Of a stretch of DNA of 64,000 nt, positions 1-11,699 are shown in pieces (the first letter of the stretch is position 1; each line of letters opens with the position of its first letter). The stretch covers positions 3,656,600 through 3,720,599 of the forward strand of contig NC_051115.1 in assembly GCF_014839805.1 (NCBI RefSeq). Direction: 5' to 3'. Made by a program: the position numbers and the translations under genes. Below the pieces are notes generated by a model. The model was not told the DNA's origin, did not search any database, and saw only the letters and a program-made list of their open reading frames with translations. Source of the stretch: Manduca sexta. Its lineage: Eukaryota; Arthropoda; Insecta; Lepidoptera; Sphingidae.

Positions 1-335
1 AGTTGTTCTTCTATTAGAACGCTCGTTATTGCACAGGGGCGGCTGCGGTCGCAGACTAGAAACTTCAACGTCAGAGGAAGCCCGCAGCCGTCCCTAATGC
101 GCCGAAGAGGGCCACCGCGGAGTTTTAGCTGGTAGGCCGTGCATAGGTTAAGTTGTATATAGGGTTAGGGACTCGGCCCGGCGGTCGCCTGAAGGTCACC
201 ATCAAATCCGGGCGGCTCAACGCCGGGCCGTAAGGCACGGTTACCCCAGCATAACCGCTCAGTCGCCCCCCACGAAGGCTGGGCGGTAGTAATAAGGCAC
301 TTTCTCCGCGAAAACAAAAAAAAAAAAAGAAAAAC
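1..335 (+). mobile_element. 3' end of a non-LTR retrotransposon (R1-like type)
   Basis: GC-rich 3' UTR (GTTTTAGCTGGTAGGCCGTG; later GGGCTGGCGGT-type text) ending in an A-rich tail at about 313-335. This kind of tail is common in lepidopteran R1-clade elements; the clade is from memory of the motif. The left end is cut by the window. Confidence 0.5.
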
Positions 336-571
336 AGTTGAACAGACCCTTTCATCATCAGTGGCGTAAAGTGCAATTTTCCGAAAGCGAACCTAACACA
401 ACATACAGTCTTTCTTATAAACTTGTTTTAGCGTTAAGAGGTTAAGAATTGCTTATATAGTCAAAAACATCACCGGTTCCTAGTTTAAACCTTATTAAGA
501 GACAAAATGGCGGGTTTTGACAGCTGATCGAGTTAATTTGTATTTGAACTAGCAATATAATAGAATATAAT

Positions 572-890
572 AATATCAGCCCTGTATTATATACTCTCCC
601 ACTGCTGAGCACGGGCCTCCTCTACTACTGAGAGGGGATTAGGCCTTAGTCCACCACGCTGGCCTAGTGCGGATTGGTAGACTTCACACACCTTCGAAAT
701 TCCTATAGAGAACTTCTCAGATGTGCAGGTTTCCTCACGATGTTTTCCTTCACCGTTAAAGCGAACGATAAATTCACAAAGAATACACACATGATTTTAG
801 AAAAGTCAGAGGTGTGTGCCCTTGGGATTTGAACCTGCGGACATTCGTCTTCGCAGTCCGTTCCACACCCAACTAGGCTATCGCCGCTCG
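572..890 (-). mobile_element. tRNA-headed SINE, family A, near full length
   Basis: Reads on the minus strand from GGCGATAGCCTAGTTGGGTG (A-box-like) through GGTTCAAATCC (B box) to a tail of ATATT repeats. This family occurs at least 15 times in the window. Confidence 0.8.
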
Positions 891-1069
891 CAAAGGTTTC
901 GCCGAACTAGCAAAGGTTTGCGAAATTTGTATAACACTGATAGATATTAAGGTGTATGCAAAGTTCTGATGATAATTAGATTTTAAATAAAGAGAAGCCA
1001 ACAGGAATCGGGTTATGGTCCCTTCACCACTCCTGACCATATCACTGTTTTGTTAACTACAGAACTCAC

Positions 1070-1207
1070 CGGTGGCTCGATGTACAATTCTCTGGTGGTA
1101 TATTGTTCTCCAGTCCCCCATTTCGTGATGACTACTGTAGCCAGCACCAGGGCTGCGCAGACGGCAAAGCATGAGGCGCTTGCGATCACCCACACCTTCA
1201 AAGGCAC
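1070..1207 (-). CDS. Type II membrane gene: transmembrane exon
   Basis: 46 codons, phase 0-0, between TTTATCCCAG and CCG|GTGAGT, coding one transmembrane helix rich in Ala, Val and Cys (residues about 48-70 of the model). A SINE lies just upstream of the acceptor. Confidence 0.7.
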
Positions 1208-3087
1208 CTGGGATAAATAACATGGGGCAAATAAATAATTAACGGTGAAGGAAAACATCGTGAGGAAACCTGCATTGAGAAATTCTTTATAGGATTTTTT
1301 GTGTGTGAAGTCTATCCGCACTACAGCGTGGTGGACAGTGGCGGCCATAAACGACGCGTGGCCCCAGGCGAAAGCAAAAAGAAACAGACGGGAGGCCTCG
1401 GGCAGAGTACAAAAACGTTCTCCTGTTTTAACAGTTTTGTCAGTAAGAACGTAAAAAAAAGGTCTTGCGAGGCACCGCGCGAGGCCTCTGTACGCGCGAG
1501 GCCGCGAGCGGTTCCCGGTTCGCCTCCCCCAAAGGCCGCCTCTGGTGGTGGACTAAGGGCTAATCCCTCTCAGTAGTAGAGGAGACCCGTGCAGTGGGAT
1601 AGTACATAATACAGGGCTGATATTATTATTTATGGGGGCGAATAGCTTAATTGGGAGTAGCAAGAACTTTTCTACTTATGTGTGTATTCTTTGTGAGTTA
1701 TCGCTTGCTTTAACGGTGAAGGAAAACATCGTGAGGAAACCTGCATACCTGAGTTCTCTAAGAATTTTGAAGGTGTTTGTAATCAGTATTTTGAATTTAT
1801 CTAAAGACGTCCTTTTTACTGTTTCGTCACAAAAAAATCGCTCAAACTGGAATTTTACTGGTGGTAGGTCTCTCATATGTGAGAGTCCGCCTGGGTAGGG
1901 ACCGCAATGTCTATTTCTGTCAAGCAGTGTGTAGTCACTGTTGTAGGTTTTGAGAACATTGTAGCCAGTGTAACTACTGGACATAATAATATCTCATGTC
2001 TCAGACGAGCGCAGTGGAATACCAAAAAATACTTTATAATTCAATGTGTTGGTGTTTCTACTGTTTATGGATCGTATCGCTTATCAGGCGAACAACAAGC
2101 TAGTTCCGTCATTCATAGCAATCAAAAAATATCAAATTTCGAAATCCTTCCACTGGTATTTGGCTAGCTATGGTGGGAAGAAGGGAATGTCATGGTTTAC
2201 TGACTGGCTGATTGGCTGGTTGGCTGTCATAGTATTGGCTACGTTAAAACATAGTAATTAAGTTTACAACACTGGTAGACAATTCCTTTCCCATTGCGAT
2301 CGAATTGCACCATTTGATTGCAATATTCCAATGCATATGAGGTTTTGTCCGGGTTCAACGAACTTTACTATAAAAACACCTAATTATTACATAGTATGTA
2401 TAGTAGATAGACTAGTTAGGTGTGGAACGGACTGCCGAGACGAATGTCCGCAGGTTCAAAACCCAAACACACCCTTGACTTTTCTAAAATTATGTGGGTA
2501 TTTGTGAATTATTTGCCTTAACGGTGAAGGAAAACATCGTGAGGAAACCTGCATATCTGAGAAGTTCTCTATAGGAATTTTGAGGGTGTGTGAAGTCTGC
2601 CCGCACTACAGCGTGGTGGACTAAAGAGGTGGAAAGTTGATAATGACTTCTAGTAGAGGAGGCCCGAGCTCAGCAATTGTATGATATACTTAATACTGAT
2701 AAAATAATAGGTTGTTATGCAAAGTTGTGACACAAAAAAATTGTCTTATTAAAAATAAATTCACACACCGAAACACAAGCGAAATCGCGAACAAAAGCAA
2801 GTTGTAGCCAGTCCAGAAAAATAAAAGACCTCGCCGTCTTCTGGAAAAAAATAGAACAAATTTCTTGCAATGGCAACTACAAAAAAGACCAAAAATGGCG
2901 CCCTAAAGGTTTCCTATTTTTCTGAACAGGCTTTGCTAGAATTAGATTTGAGAATACTCACAGTAGGCTTGGCAGGTACCCTCTCAACGGGCCTGGGAGG
3001 GAGAGGGCGCCGCGGCCCGCGCTCCACTGGCCTCCAGTCAGACGCGTCGCGGGAAGGCGGCCGTTTCTCATACTCGTATTGGAACAT
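1070..3087 (-). CDS. Probable type II membrane protein, N-terminal exons (partial)
   Basis: Two minus-strand exons join in phase 0 to 88 residues. The first 42 are Arg/Pro-rich (EKRPPSRDASDWRPVERG; later RRPLPPRPVERVPAKPT). Then VPLKVWV leads into a hydrophobic run of about 22 residues, followed by a polar segment (WGTGEQYTTRELYIEPP). The basic N-terminal flank puts the N-terminus in the cytosol by the positive-inside rule, so a type II signal anchor is inferred. The gene continues off the left edge. It could instead be the juxtamembrane end of a longer type I protein, since the frame is also open one codon upstream of the ATG. Family not recognised. Confidence 0.6.
1235..1632 (+). mobile_element. 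SINE family A, 5'-truncated, split by a hAT-like MITE
   Basis: The SINE body (TTAACGGTGAAGGAAAACAT) runs to 1,335, is broken by a 209-bp insert, and resumes at 1,545 to a tail at about 1,632. It ends about 30 bp from the acceptor of the transmembrane exon. Confidence 0.75.
1336..1544. mobile_element. hAT-like MITE inside a SINE
   Basis: A 209-bp insert with inverted ends CAGTGGCGGCC and GGCCGCCTCTG (10 of 11 match) and an 8-bp target duplication GTGGTGGA (1,328-1,335 and 1,545-1,552). These are hAT superfamily hallmarks. It is GC-rich and noncoding. Confidence 0.65.
1635..1790 (+). mobile_element. SINE family A fragment
   Basis: A degenerate head (GGCGAATAGCTTAATTGGG) followed by the family body. 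It loses similarity after about 1,790. Confidence 0.6.
1853..2130 (+). mobile_element. B element (short retroposon)
   Basis: From CTGGTGGTAGGTCTCTCATA to ATCAGGCGAACAACAAGC and an A-rich end. It is one of about a dozen copies of a 260-300 bp family. The A-rich end suggests retroposition. Family name not known to me. Confidence 0.65.
2405..2712 (+). mobile_element. SINE family A
   Basis: Head, body and AT tail all present; a 20-bp interruption follows GTGGTGGACTAAAG. Confidence 0.7.
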
Positions 3088-3088
3088 T
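2962..3088 (-). CDS. Type II membrane gene: first coding exon
   Basis: 127 nt between TGTTTCCAG and ACT|GTGAGT. ATG at 3087-3085 is the second base of the exon, which suggests that upstream exons are 5' UTR. The exon is GC-rich compared with its surroundings, as expected of coding sequence. Confidence 0.6.
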
Positions 3089-3119
3089 CTGGAAACATAG
3101 ATTATGATTTCTTATGTAT

Positions 3120-3345
3120 ACGCGAATGTTACGACATTGAAATTAAACTATTTAACGGATTTTATCGCTTTTATTTATATTATTATTTTCTCCGGACGTT
3201 TCGAAGACTTGGCAGCCGTCATGGTCACGGGGGGGACTATTGGGGGGGACTAGTCCCCCCGTGACGACCATGAAGGCTTATGGGCGGTCGTATCGCTTAC
3301 TATCAGGCGAACGGCAAGTCTGTCTCGTCATGCAAGGCAATAAGA
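3120..3345. repeat. CCGACGTTTCGAAGAC-type repeat joined to a B-element end
   Basis: TTTCTCCGGACGTTTCGAAG and a GTCACGGGGGGGACTA / TAGTCCCCCCGTGAC palindrome at about 3,224-3,265, then a B-element end (ATCAGGCGAACGGCAAG). Related pieces occur near 7.5, 9.9, 20.6 and 30.2 kb. Confidence 0.55.
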
Positions 3346-3565
3346 AAAAAGAAATATTTTTCTTACTTAGATTATAAATTAGAAAGTTTGTGACAACGTA
3401 TGTTTGTGAGAAGTAATTGCAGAAACAACTGAACGAATTTGTATGCAATTTGGCCCGCAGGTAGACCATGTCCTGGATTAACACATAGGCTATTTATTCC
3501 AGAAATTTTATTTAAAAAAATAATCATATGTTGAATAGGTGGCGCTAGCGTCCTATTGTTTTAGA

Positions 3566-3896
3566 GACATCGATATATATGTACTACGTACTAGATTTGG
3601 GGTTTTGTACACTCATTGTGTTCGATTCAACTGTACTGCAATCCGTACACCCGACTTTAGTATGATTTCAACATTGACAGCGTGTGTTTATGCACGCCGT
3701 GGCACTCATTATAATATAAGAACTCGAGTCTAAGTGTAAACCTGGATGTGAATAAAAAATATTAGTCAAATAAGTAAAATTATTTGATCTTTAGGTGAAT
3801 AAATAAGTTATAACAGTGACGTTTTGGTCGCCATTTTAGTTCAAATTTTGAACAAATAGTGTATATTGACGTTCGTGTCTAGAATATACGTCAATG
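3566..3896. repeat. D repeat, copy 1
   Basis: A 330-bp family starting ATCGATATATATGTACTACG and ending AGAATATACGTCAATG. Five copies in the window. No coding frame and no clear inverted ends, so the class is unknown. Confidence 0.7.
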
Positions 3897-4091
3897 TTTA
3901 GGGACTTTTTTAGTGGAAAAGGCTTCTCACACAAGCGAAACCGCGAGCAACAATGCTTTATAAACAACTGTGTCTCTTATTATGTAGGCATTACTGTAAA
4001 CGCAACGAGCGTGAAATTATTGCAAATATCGTGAGAAACGTCAATTTGCGCGCCAATTTGATATTTATGGCCGGTATTTTTATGAAATAAA

Positions 4092-4508
4092 GCGACGATA
4101 GCCTAGTTGGGTGTGGAACGGACTGCCAAGACGAATGTCCGCAGGTTCAAAACCCAAACACACCTCTGCCTTTTTTTAAAGTAATGTGTATTTGTGAATT
4201 ATCGCTTGCTTTAATGGTGAAGGAAAACATCGTGAGGAAACCTGCATACCTGAGAAATTGTCTATACGAATTTTGAGGATGTGTGAAGTCTACCTATCCG
4301 CACTGTGCCAGCGTTTTGGACTAAGGCTTAAGCTTAAGCTTAAGGCTCTCAGTAGAGGAAGCCCGTGCAGCAGTGGGACAGTATATACAAAGTCTGCCCG
4401 CACTACAGCGTGGTGGACTAAGGCCTAATCCCTCTTAGTAGAAGAGAAGGCCCGTGCAGTGTGACAGTATATAATACAGGGCTGATATTGTAATATTATT
4501 TTTATGAA
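4092..4508 (+). mobile_element. SINE family A with partial internal duplication
   Basis: A complete head (GATAGCCTAGTTGGGTGTGG), then the body. The last 110 bp occur twice (about 4,275-4,385 and 4,390-4,500), with a TTAAGC micro-repeat between. Confidence 0.7.
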
Positions 4509-4557
4509 AGGCTAGCAAATAAGGTAACTTCGTAAAAAGGTATTACATGATTGAATT

Positions 4558-4960
4558 TAAGACTGTCTTAGTGGTATAGTTGTGCTGCGTGCGCCACTAC
4601 CGCTCCAAGGTCTCTGAGTCGAATCCGCACACACAGCAAGCATTTATCCCCGAAGGGGTATGCAGAGGCGGAACCAAAGCACCCACTGTTCGCCAAGTGT
4701 GTTCCGTCCCATGATGTGATATGCGAGCCTATCGCCATATCGGATCACATGCCAGACTCCGGGCTGATACTGAGCAAAAAAACCCAAACGATCACTGCCT
4801 GACTCGGGATTCGAATCCAGGACCTGACGCCATCAGGCACAAATTCCAGACTCCGAGCTGATACTGAGCAGAAAAACCCAAATATCACTGCCGGGATTCG
4901 AATCCAAGACTTCAGAGCACTGCCGTACCATCGAAGCAGTACAACTTCCCCACCCATGAT
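4558..4960. mobile_element. tRNA-headed SINE family I, compound copy
   Basis: A head-like start (TTAGTGGTATAGTTG) and GATGTGATATGCGAGCC body, then two successive reverse-oriented ends with GGGATTCGAATCCA B boxes (about 4,805 and 4,890). It looks like two or three overlapping insertions. Confidence 0.55.
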
Positions 4961-5164
4961 TATGAAAGCTGCAGTCTCCGAAACGTCGAGAGAATAATAT
5001 AAACGCGATAACATCCGAAAAATATTTTTATTTCAACAAGCAGAGGTGCCTACGTGGGCTAGTGGAAGCAGCTGTCATGTACCATTTTTCACAGACTCGC
5101 TCCAGTTGGCAGAGAGATCTCGTCTCAATTCCGGGGTCGACGCACTTCTTATTTAATATATTTT

Positions 5165-5360
5165 TTTACTAACTTTTGCTCGCGGCTTCGCTCGCGTAAA
5201 GGAGTTTTCCGGGATAAAAGTCCACTGTGTGATAAAAGTCTTGCTACATATTTTTCCGGTACTGATACGTTCAAACTAATTTTATTCCCATGGGGGTTGA
5301 ATTTATCAAAATCCTATTTAAGCGAACGTCTTCATCATAGTAGCTCCAATCTTTAATTTC
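5165..5360 (+). mobile_element. Lep1/RTE-like retroposon end, degenerate
   Basis: Starts ACTTTTGCTCGCGGCTTCGC and GTTTTCCGGGATAAAAGTCC, as in the many short elements of this type in Lepidoptera. Confidence 0.5.
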
Positions 5361-5835
5361 AGTTCAATCAGTCGAAAATCTAAGAAGATTTATACAAACT
5401 GTCATCCCCTATTTTTTATATACCCATATATTTAGATACGTCAATGTGACTCCACTATATTTACAACAGTTTTCAATAACCGATCCCGATCTCAATCTTC
5501 AATCCGATTTCGAACGAACCAATCAAAATAACTCATTTGTAATGTCAAAAATACTTTGTTCTGATTGGTGCTGATAAATAATAGTTAAATACAAACCATT
5601 ATAACGCCATCTAGTGACATTGTAACTTAATTTCATTGTGTCTATTCCTGATGTAAAAATCTGTATTATCTATGTCTCTCTCCAAAGTGAAATGTCCAAC
5701 AAGTAAAAGGGCCTTTATTTTTATTAAGTATAATTGTCACAGTTAAACAAATTGATACTGAATAATATCAAATTATAACAGGTACATTTGTGAAATAGAT
5801 CGAAAAAGCTACTGAAATCGTTTATTGAAAATGAA
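5361..5835. other. No recognised feature
   Basis: AT-rich sequence without an exon, RNA gene or known repeat that I can see. Confidence 0.4.
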
Positions 5836-5837
5836 AG

Positions 5838-6035
5838 TTAGTAGGAGAGACTTTCCCGCCTTCACACCCACTGCAACTCCTGTAAGGATCAGCAGTGACA
5901 TTGTATGACGAGCGGTGAAGCTCGCCGAGTCTCAGGGAACACTATGTCGTTATCCCGCAACGAAATTAATCAAACAGAAAGATAGAAAGTTGTAAATATT
6001 AATTGTCCACTTCCCTCCATAGCAATGTTAGTAAA
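5838..6035 (+). repeat. R repeat, copy 1
   Basis: GAGACTTTCCCGCC... to TTGTCCACTTCCCTCCATAG. The same family lies reversed at about 25,415-25,612 and forward at about 43,170-43,375. Confidence 0.6.
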
Positions 6036-6514
6036 ATACATAGCAAAAGTTAGTAGGAGTGAGGTCTATGTATTGTCTGACGAGGTGACCCCTCAGACAC
6101 CAGCCTGTTAGAAGGATATGTACAGGGTATTTCCAGGACGCTTACGGGCCACTATAACGGGTTTTAACACCTTGATAGTGGTCCACGTGTGCGTTCCAGG
6201 ATCAACTTGTGTACATTTTGTTCCAACAGGCATAATTGTGGCGACTAAGGGGTAATCATCTCTACTCGACATTCTGTTGGACCCCATTCTCACCATCAGG
6301 TGCAGTAGGGTCACTTTGCCATACCCGAAAAAGTATAGGCACACAAAATACCATTCCACAGTAATTTCTCGAAGATAACATAGAGAATTTCATAGAGAAA
6401 AATGTAGTCATAGAGAATGAATCCTTAGATATGTTGGTAATATTTTAAATTTGTTTTTTTAAGGCCATGGAGGAAAATGTTTAGACTTTAAGGTATAAGA
6501 AATTTAGAAGATTT

Positions 6515-6757
6515 CCCCCCTTATTCATAGACGCTATTTATCTGAGGACGGAGCATTGTTGTGATAAAAAGTCTATTTCTCAGCTTTGTTTATCTGACAG
6601 CCAACTAGATTCAAGTTGTATCTCAATATTAGCCAATCACATCGGCCCTTTGTCTACGCACTGCGAAGGCTGCCATGCCGTCAGCACTGAGAAACAGACT
6701 TGTTATCACAGCAAAGATAGAGATTAGATAAATAACGTCTACGAATAAGGGAGTAAG
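6515..6757. mobile_element. J MITE, copy 1
   Basis: About 240 bp with long inverted ends: CCCTTATTCATAGACGC at the left and ACGAATAAGGG at the right, plus inner matches (GGACGGAGCATTGT). It is noncoding and AT-rich. Confidence 0.65.
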
Positions 6758-6879
6758 ATTTTAAAATAACAAAAAAAAAATAGTAAAACTTTATTTTTCG
6801 TAAAAAATTTGGCAACTCTAACAGAGATGTAGCTGCACTAGCTCTACCTTTGCTTATTTCTTCGAAAAAAACGTTGTCA

Positions 6880-7195
6880 ATGTGTTGAATGTTTTTTTTA
6901 TTGCTTTGAATAAAGAGACAAGCTTACCGTTCGCCTGATAGTGAGCGATACGATCCATAAACAGTAGAAACACCATCCAACACCTTGAATTACAAATGAT
7001 TGTTTGATATGCCACCGCGCTCGCCATCCTGAGACATGAGATGTTAAATCTCATTATTTCCAATAGTTACACTGTCTACTATGTTCTTCAAACCGGAACA
7101 CAGCAATGACTACACACTGTTTGGCGGCAGTAACAGACATGCGGTGGTACCCAGGCGGGCTCACATATGAGAGACCTACCACCAGTAATAATTTA
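6880..7195 (-). mobile_element. B element
   Basis: T-rich left end, GCCTGATAGTGAGCGATACG, then the family body to GAGACCTACCACCAGTAATA. Confidence 0.65.
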
Positions 7196-7464
7196 TGAAT
7201 GAATGTGGATGTTTGTGTTGTTTTTATAATAAAAAATTAAAACTAACTCAAATATCTTATCTAATCATGGCGCCTAAAATACCATAAATTATGAAGTGTA
7301 GTGACTTGTTGAGCTTGATAAAGTATCAATTATTCTTAAAATAGTTATCAATGTTTAAAAATAGTTTTATCTTATTTTTATTTATAACTTGACGTCCTGT
7401 TTCCGGTACTACAACCAATAAAGGAATATTTTAGTAGGTACCTCTACTTGTTGAAATAAAACTT

Positions 7465-7555
7465 GGTTGATATTGTATATTTTTTATTTTCTCCCGACGT
7501 TTCGAAGACTTTGCATCCTTCATGGTTACGGGGGGACTGAGGTGTCATCCGAAAA
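7465..7555. repeat. CCGACGTTTCGAAGAC-type repeat
   Basis: TTTTCTCCCGACGTTTCGAAG and a short GGTTACGGGGGGACTG end. Confidence 0.5.
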
Positions 7556-7984
7556 GTCAGTTACAATATCTATCTACATTCTACAATTAGAAGTTTTTTT
7601 TTTGCTGTTGACGGTCCGATCTACGCAGAATGAGCTCACAGTGTCTTGAAGTCTGGCAGCTGGTCTTTTGGGTTCCGATTTAATTATATCTATACTATTA
7701 TATAAAGCTGAAGAGTATGTTTGTTTGAACGCGCTAATCTCAGGAACTACCGGTTCAAACCCTACAATATGGTTGAGGAGGCCGATGGCTGGCACATGCG
7801 TCATACTCGTGAACGGGTGCTGCTTGTGTGGACTGTTCTGCACATTTCGCTTACATTTCTAATTTCTAATTGCTAGAGGTACTGGGAGGAAATAATTATA
7901 AGGATAATAGAGAAATTTCATGATTCCTGAGAGGGTTGTGCAGTCATATAAAAAATTAAATTAATTTATTCCTTATTTCACGAG

Positions 7985-8200
7985 CCTATAAATGAACTGC
8001 TCTAAACTTTTTTGTTTTTTTTCTTGTGTACTGTAGTCTTTACCCTAAACTGATTGAAAAGAGCAACACCAGAGTTTCTTGCCCCTTCTTCTCTGGTGAA
8101 AACTGCTTTCCGAACTGGTGGTAGAGTTAATATTGACGGAATCTAAATAATGTATAACATTTTACAGATTCAAATAAATCATTTCATTTCATTTCATTTC
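7985..8200 (+). mobile_element. Q retroposon with ATTTC tail
   Basis: GAGTTTCTTGCCCCTTCTTC and CCGAACTGGTGGTAGAG, ending in four ATTTC units. A reversed copy lies at about 35,483-35,630. Confidence 0.55.
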
Positions 8201-8214
8201 AAACTGAAAATTTC

Positions 8215-8655
8215 TTTTTGTATTGGATAGCCCTTTGTTCGTGGAGTGCTATAGGCTATATATCATCACGCTTTGACCAATAGGAGCGGAGCAGTAATGA
8301 AACATGTTGCAAAAACGGTGAAAATTAATTAGTTTTGAGAGCTTCCGTTGCGTGTGCTGCGTAAACGGGTAAAGTTATGCAATAATGATGTATGACGGGA
8401 TTGGTCCTCTTGAAAAGTTCTATAAAAATATATTATAAAACAAAGTCCCCCGCTGCATCTGTCTGCCTGAACGTGGTAAACACAAAAACTACCTAACGTA
8501 TTAAGATAAAATTTGGTATGGAGACAGTTTGAGACCCTGGGAAGAACATAGGCTCCCGGAAAAATATATAGCGTGACTTTTATAACGGAAAACTTTAGCC
8601 CGAAAAACTTTATAAGGCGGGTGGAGCCGCATGCAAAAGCTAGTCTTATAATATA
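8215..8655 (-). mobile_element. Two RTE/Lep1-like retroposon ends
   Basis: 8,215-8,345 matches 15,565-15,760 and 25,143-25,300 (reverse). 8,436-8,645 reads CAAAGTCCCCCGCTGC to AAAAGCTAGT, a reversed Lep1-like end. Confidence 0.5.
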
Positions 8656-8811
8656 TATGATTTTATCAAAAAATAAGATTTCCATTAGATTTACGTTTTA
8701 ATTAGTGCATGTCTTTTCATTCCTAGTATTAACTGAATTTTACAGATACCTACCTACAGACGAGCTCTAACGAAATCTCTCGTTATTTTTATTGTTTATC
8801 GTCAAGACGAG

Positions 8812-9025
8812 CTACCACCAACACCTTGAATTACAAAGTGTTTGGTATTCCACTGCGCTCGCCATGAGACATGAGATGTTAAGTCTTATTATGTCCAGTA
8901 GTTACACTGGCTACAATGTTCAAACCGGAACACAGCAGTGACTACACATTGGTTGGCGACAGAAATAGACATTGCGGTGGTACATATCCTGGCGGACTCT
9001 CACATATGATAGATCTACCACCACC
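8812..9025 (-). mobile_element. B element, truncated
   Basis: Lacks the A-rich end; the body runs from ACACCTTGAATTACAAAG to ATAGATCTACCACCA. Confidence 0.6.
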
Positions 9026-9044
9026 ATTATATAGTCGTACTAGC

Positions 9045-9255
9045 GACCCGCCCCGGCTTCGCACGGGTATAACATAACAAAATAACAGTATTTCTCAACT
9101 ATTTAATGGATGTTATTATACATATAAACCTTCCTCTTGAATCACTTTATCTATTGAAAAACCCGCATCAAAATCCGTTGCGTAGTTTTAAAGATTTAAG
9201 CACACATAGGGACAGAGAAAGCGACTTTGTTTTATACTATGTAGTGATATAGCAT
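9045..9255 (+). mobile_element. M retroposon end
   Basis: AGCGACCCGCCCCGGCTTCG to TGTTTTATACTATGTAGTG. A near-identical copy lies at about 38,405-38,597. Confidence 0.6.
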
Positions 9256-9639
9256 ATTAGTACAAATATAGTATATCTTAGTCATTCTTAGTCTTATCTT
9301 TGTATCAAGCGTCAAAGAGTTCCCGTGAAGCTCGCAGAAAGTCGATGTACGCAGGTCGATTCCAACAGCCTGGTGTAGAAATCTTTGGGGGAGGTCTATG
9401 CGTAGTGGACTTCAAAAGGCTGACTTCTGCCCGATACTACCAGCACAGAAAATAGTGTTGCGTTATCTAGGAAATGGCGACTTAAGCCATATTGAAGTCG
9501 TAGAAATACTGTCACATAAATATTTAATTAGATTACGACTTCGCACAAATATGACGTTTTTACAGAGACCGACTGAAGTGTTAGGGGGTTAAACGTACAG
9601 AAAAGTTATATTTTTAACTCAGTATGTATTCCTTCCTAA

Positions 9640-9905
9640 CCGAATTTCCGCCACGGCGGCCAATCTAAACGGAGATCAGACAGGAGATATTATAGTGTAA
9701 GTGTGTGCAATACACAAGCACTCTGTTCCTTCTCATAGTCCGGTGAGAGATCAGGACCAACGGCTTTACGTATGTACTTTCCGAGGCAAGGAGGTATCAC
9801 ACCGCCAACTCCGAGCTGCAACTGTACGAATATAATTTTGAAAATGGGAAACGCAGTCACAATTAATTTTAGCTCGGCTCGGCATTTGAACCCAGGCCTA
9901 TATTT
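9640..9905 (-). mobile_element. SINE family H with a single 90-bp unit
   Basis: GAGATATTATAGTG... through CTCATAGTCCGGTGAGA to a weak B-box remnant. It contains one unit of the 90-bp repeat that is expanded at 46.7 kb. Confidence 0.55.
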
Positions 9906-10029
9906 CGTATTTTATCGCGGTTCTTTATATTATAATTTTCTCCCACGTTTTAAACACTACAGCCTCCCCATTGACGTAATAAATAGTTTTATTTTAATGT
10001 CTAAAAATCGCGTAAATAAGTAATTATTT

Positions 10030-11620
10030 TGACCCACTGATTTTAATACCAAATCCGTAACGTTGGTGTAAGTCACCTATTGTTAAAATTGCATGTATTT
10101 ACATGTTAATAGATTATTAAGACTGTTGTATACGACCGTGCTGAGGTCTCTTGATGTTTTTTTGGGCTTGCAGTGGTTTGTTTTTGTGTTACGGACCCCG
10201 CAGTCTCCACTGGAGGAAACCTGCGAATGGGATACTAAAATCCCTCGACTTAGTAACTGCACAGAGGAAAGTTGGGAGGGGATATCTGACAAGGAAGGGG
10301 TAGGAAAGGTCCCTCTTAGGGACGGCAAAGGCCAGGAAATGTTCACGAGCTCTTGTAGGCCTCAATGTGTTACGACCATGAGGTATACACTGAACTGTGT
10401 GTCTAGAGCAATGATAAAAGAGTATAGAGGATGGGTGATATGGTCACGTGACATGCGGCACATTTAATGCATAAAATGGCGCCGACTCCGCCCCTTACAA
10501 TAGTGATATGCTAGTACCGAAATTTTGTATCGACATCGAAGAATTAAAAGAGAGACAAACAAGCCCAAAAAAGATCAAATACGAAAGGGGTTAGGTTCTA
10601 CTATAATATAAACAAACAAACTGAAACTGATTTATAAGTAACAATTATTAAAGAAAGCAGTACCTGTTGTGACAAACATCCAGTTGTGTTTGATCTATAT
10701 TTGTATGTTGCTAAAAATTTAAGTTACAGATTAAGATATTTACTTAAATACATGATAAATACAATAAGATAGCGTAGCCAGCAATTATTTGGTTGGTTTT
10801 ATTTTATTTTATTATTATGCTCTTTGATCGAGAAACATAACTACGTTTCAGCAAACTAAAATCAATGAGCGTAAAGATGGTGGTTAAGATAATCAATTAT
10901 AATAATTATTTGCAATAACAACAATATGATTATGTATCTATTTCCGTGCATGCAAAGGTTGCTCGAAACATAAGACCGCCAATTGTAAAAATATATCTTA
11001 CATTTCATCTTTATGTTGTTTCTTTTATGTTTATCTATTCTTTTATGGAACAATTCTAATTTTATTCATAGCAATATATTAAAGTAATATTACTATTAGG
11101 TGAAGTAATAATCATTACTATTTTACTTATCGGGAATATTGTTGGAAAACAGTTATCTTTTACTCGCGTTAATTAAACGTGTGGTTTATGCATTTCTTCT
11201 CAAAATGTATAGAACGAATATATGTATTTGGTGTAGGATTCCAATCATGTCGCCTAATATTCTCAATTCATTTTGCCTTGGTTTTTAAATTTTTTGGTAA
11301 TAAAAAAAAACATTCTAATTTCACTTAGTTTGTCGTTCTGGACAATTCAATATTGATGTGTGCTCTAACGTTCTTTCAAAGACAAAATCCGTAACTGATA
11401 AACGGGCGTCAGTTAAAATATCGATATCAATAATTTCTAAACAAATCCACCCACCCATCCCTAAGCTCGTGTTTAAACAAACATAATGATTTTAATGGAT
11501 ATAAATCACGCCTAAAAGGGTTCAAAGCTTATCAAACAAGATCCACATATAATTTTAATTGATAAAAACACATCCAAAAAGTAAATATAGAAAGATATTT
11601 ACTAATTTTCGGTAAAAACA
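10030..11620. other. No recognised gene
   Basis: 10,130-10,380 is GC-richer and may be a retroelement remnant (a 124-codon open frame without recognisable motifs). The rest is AT-rich and I see nothing else. Confidence 0.35.
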
Positions 11621-11629
11621 GTTACTAAC

Positions 11630-11693
11630 CTATGAAAAGATATTTCGGGGTCTTTCTTGCGTGAATTCGATTTGCATCCTTTCACACAACACT
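11630..11693 (-). other. Possible 5' UTR exon of the type II membrane gene
   Basis: A strong donor, CATAG|GTTAGT, follows 64 nt without interspersed repeat; the start would fall on a TCAGT arthropod initiator at 11,695-11,691. No start codon context is apparent. This rests on donor and initiator alone. Confidence 0.25.
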
Positions 11694-11699
11694 GAGTCA

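Noticed and set aside
10093..10467. A 124-codon plus-strand frame
   Set aside because: No recognisable motif, no splice context, and an overlapping frame on the other strand; more like a retroelement remnant.
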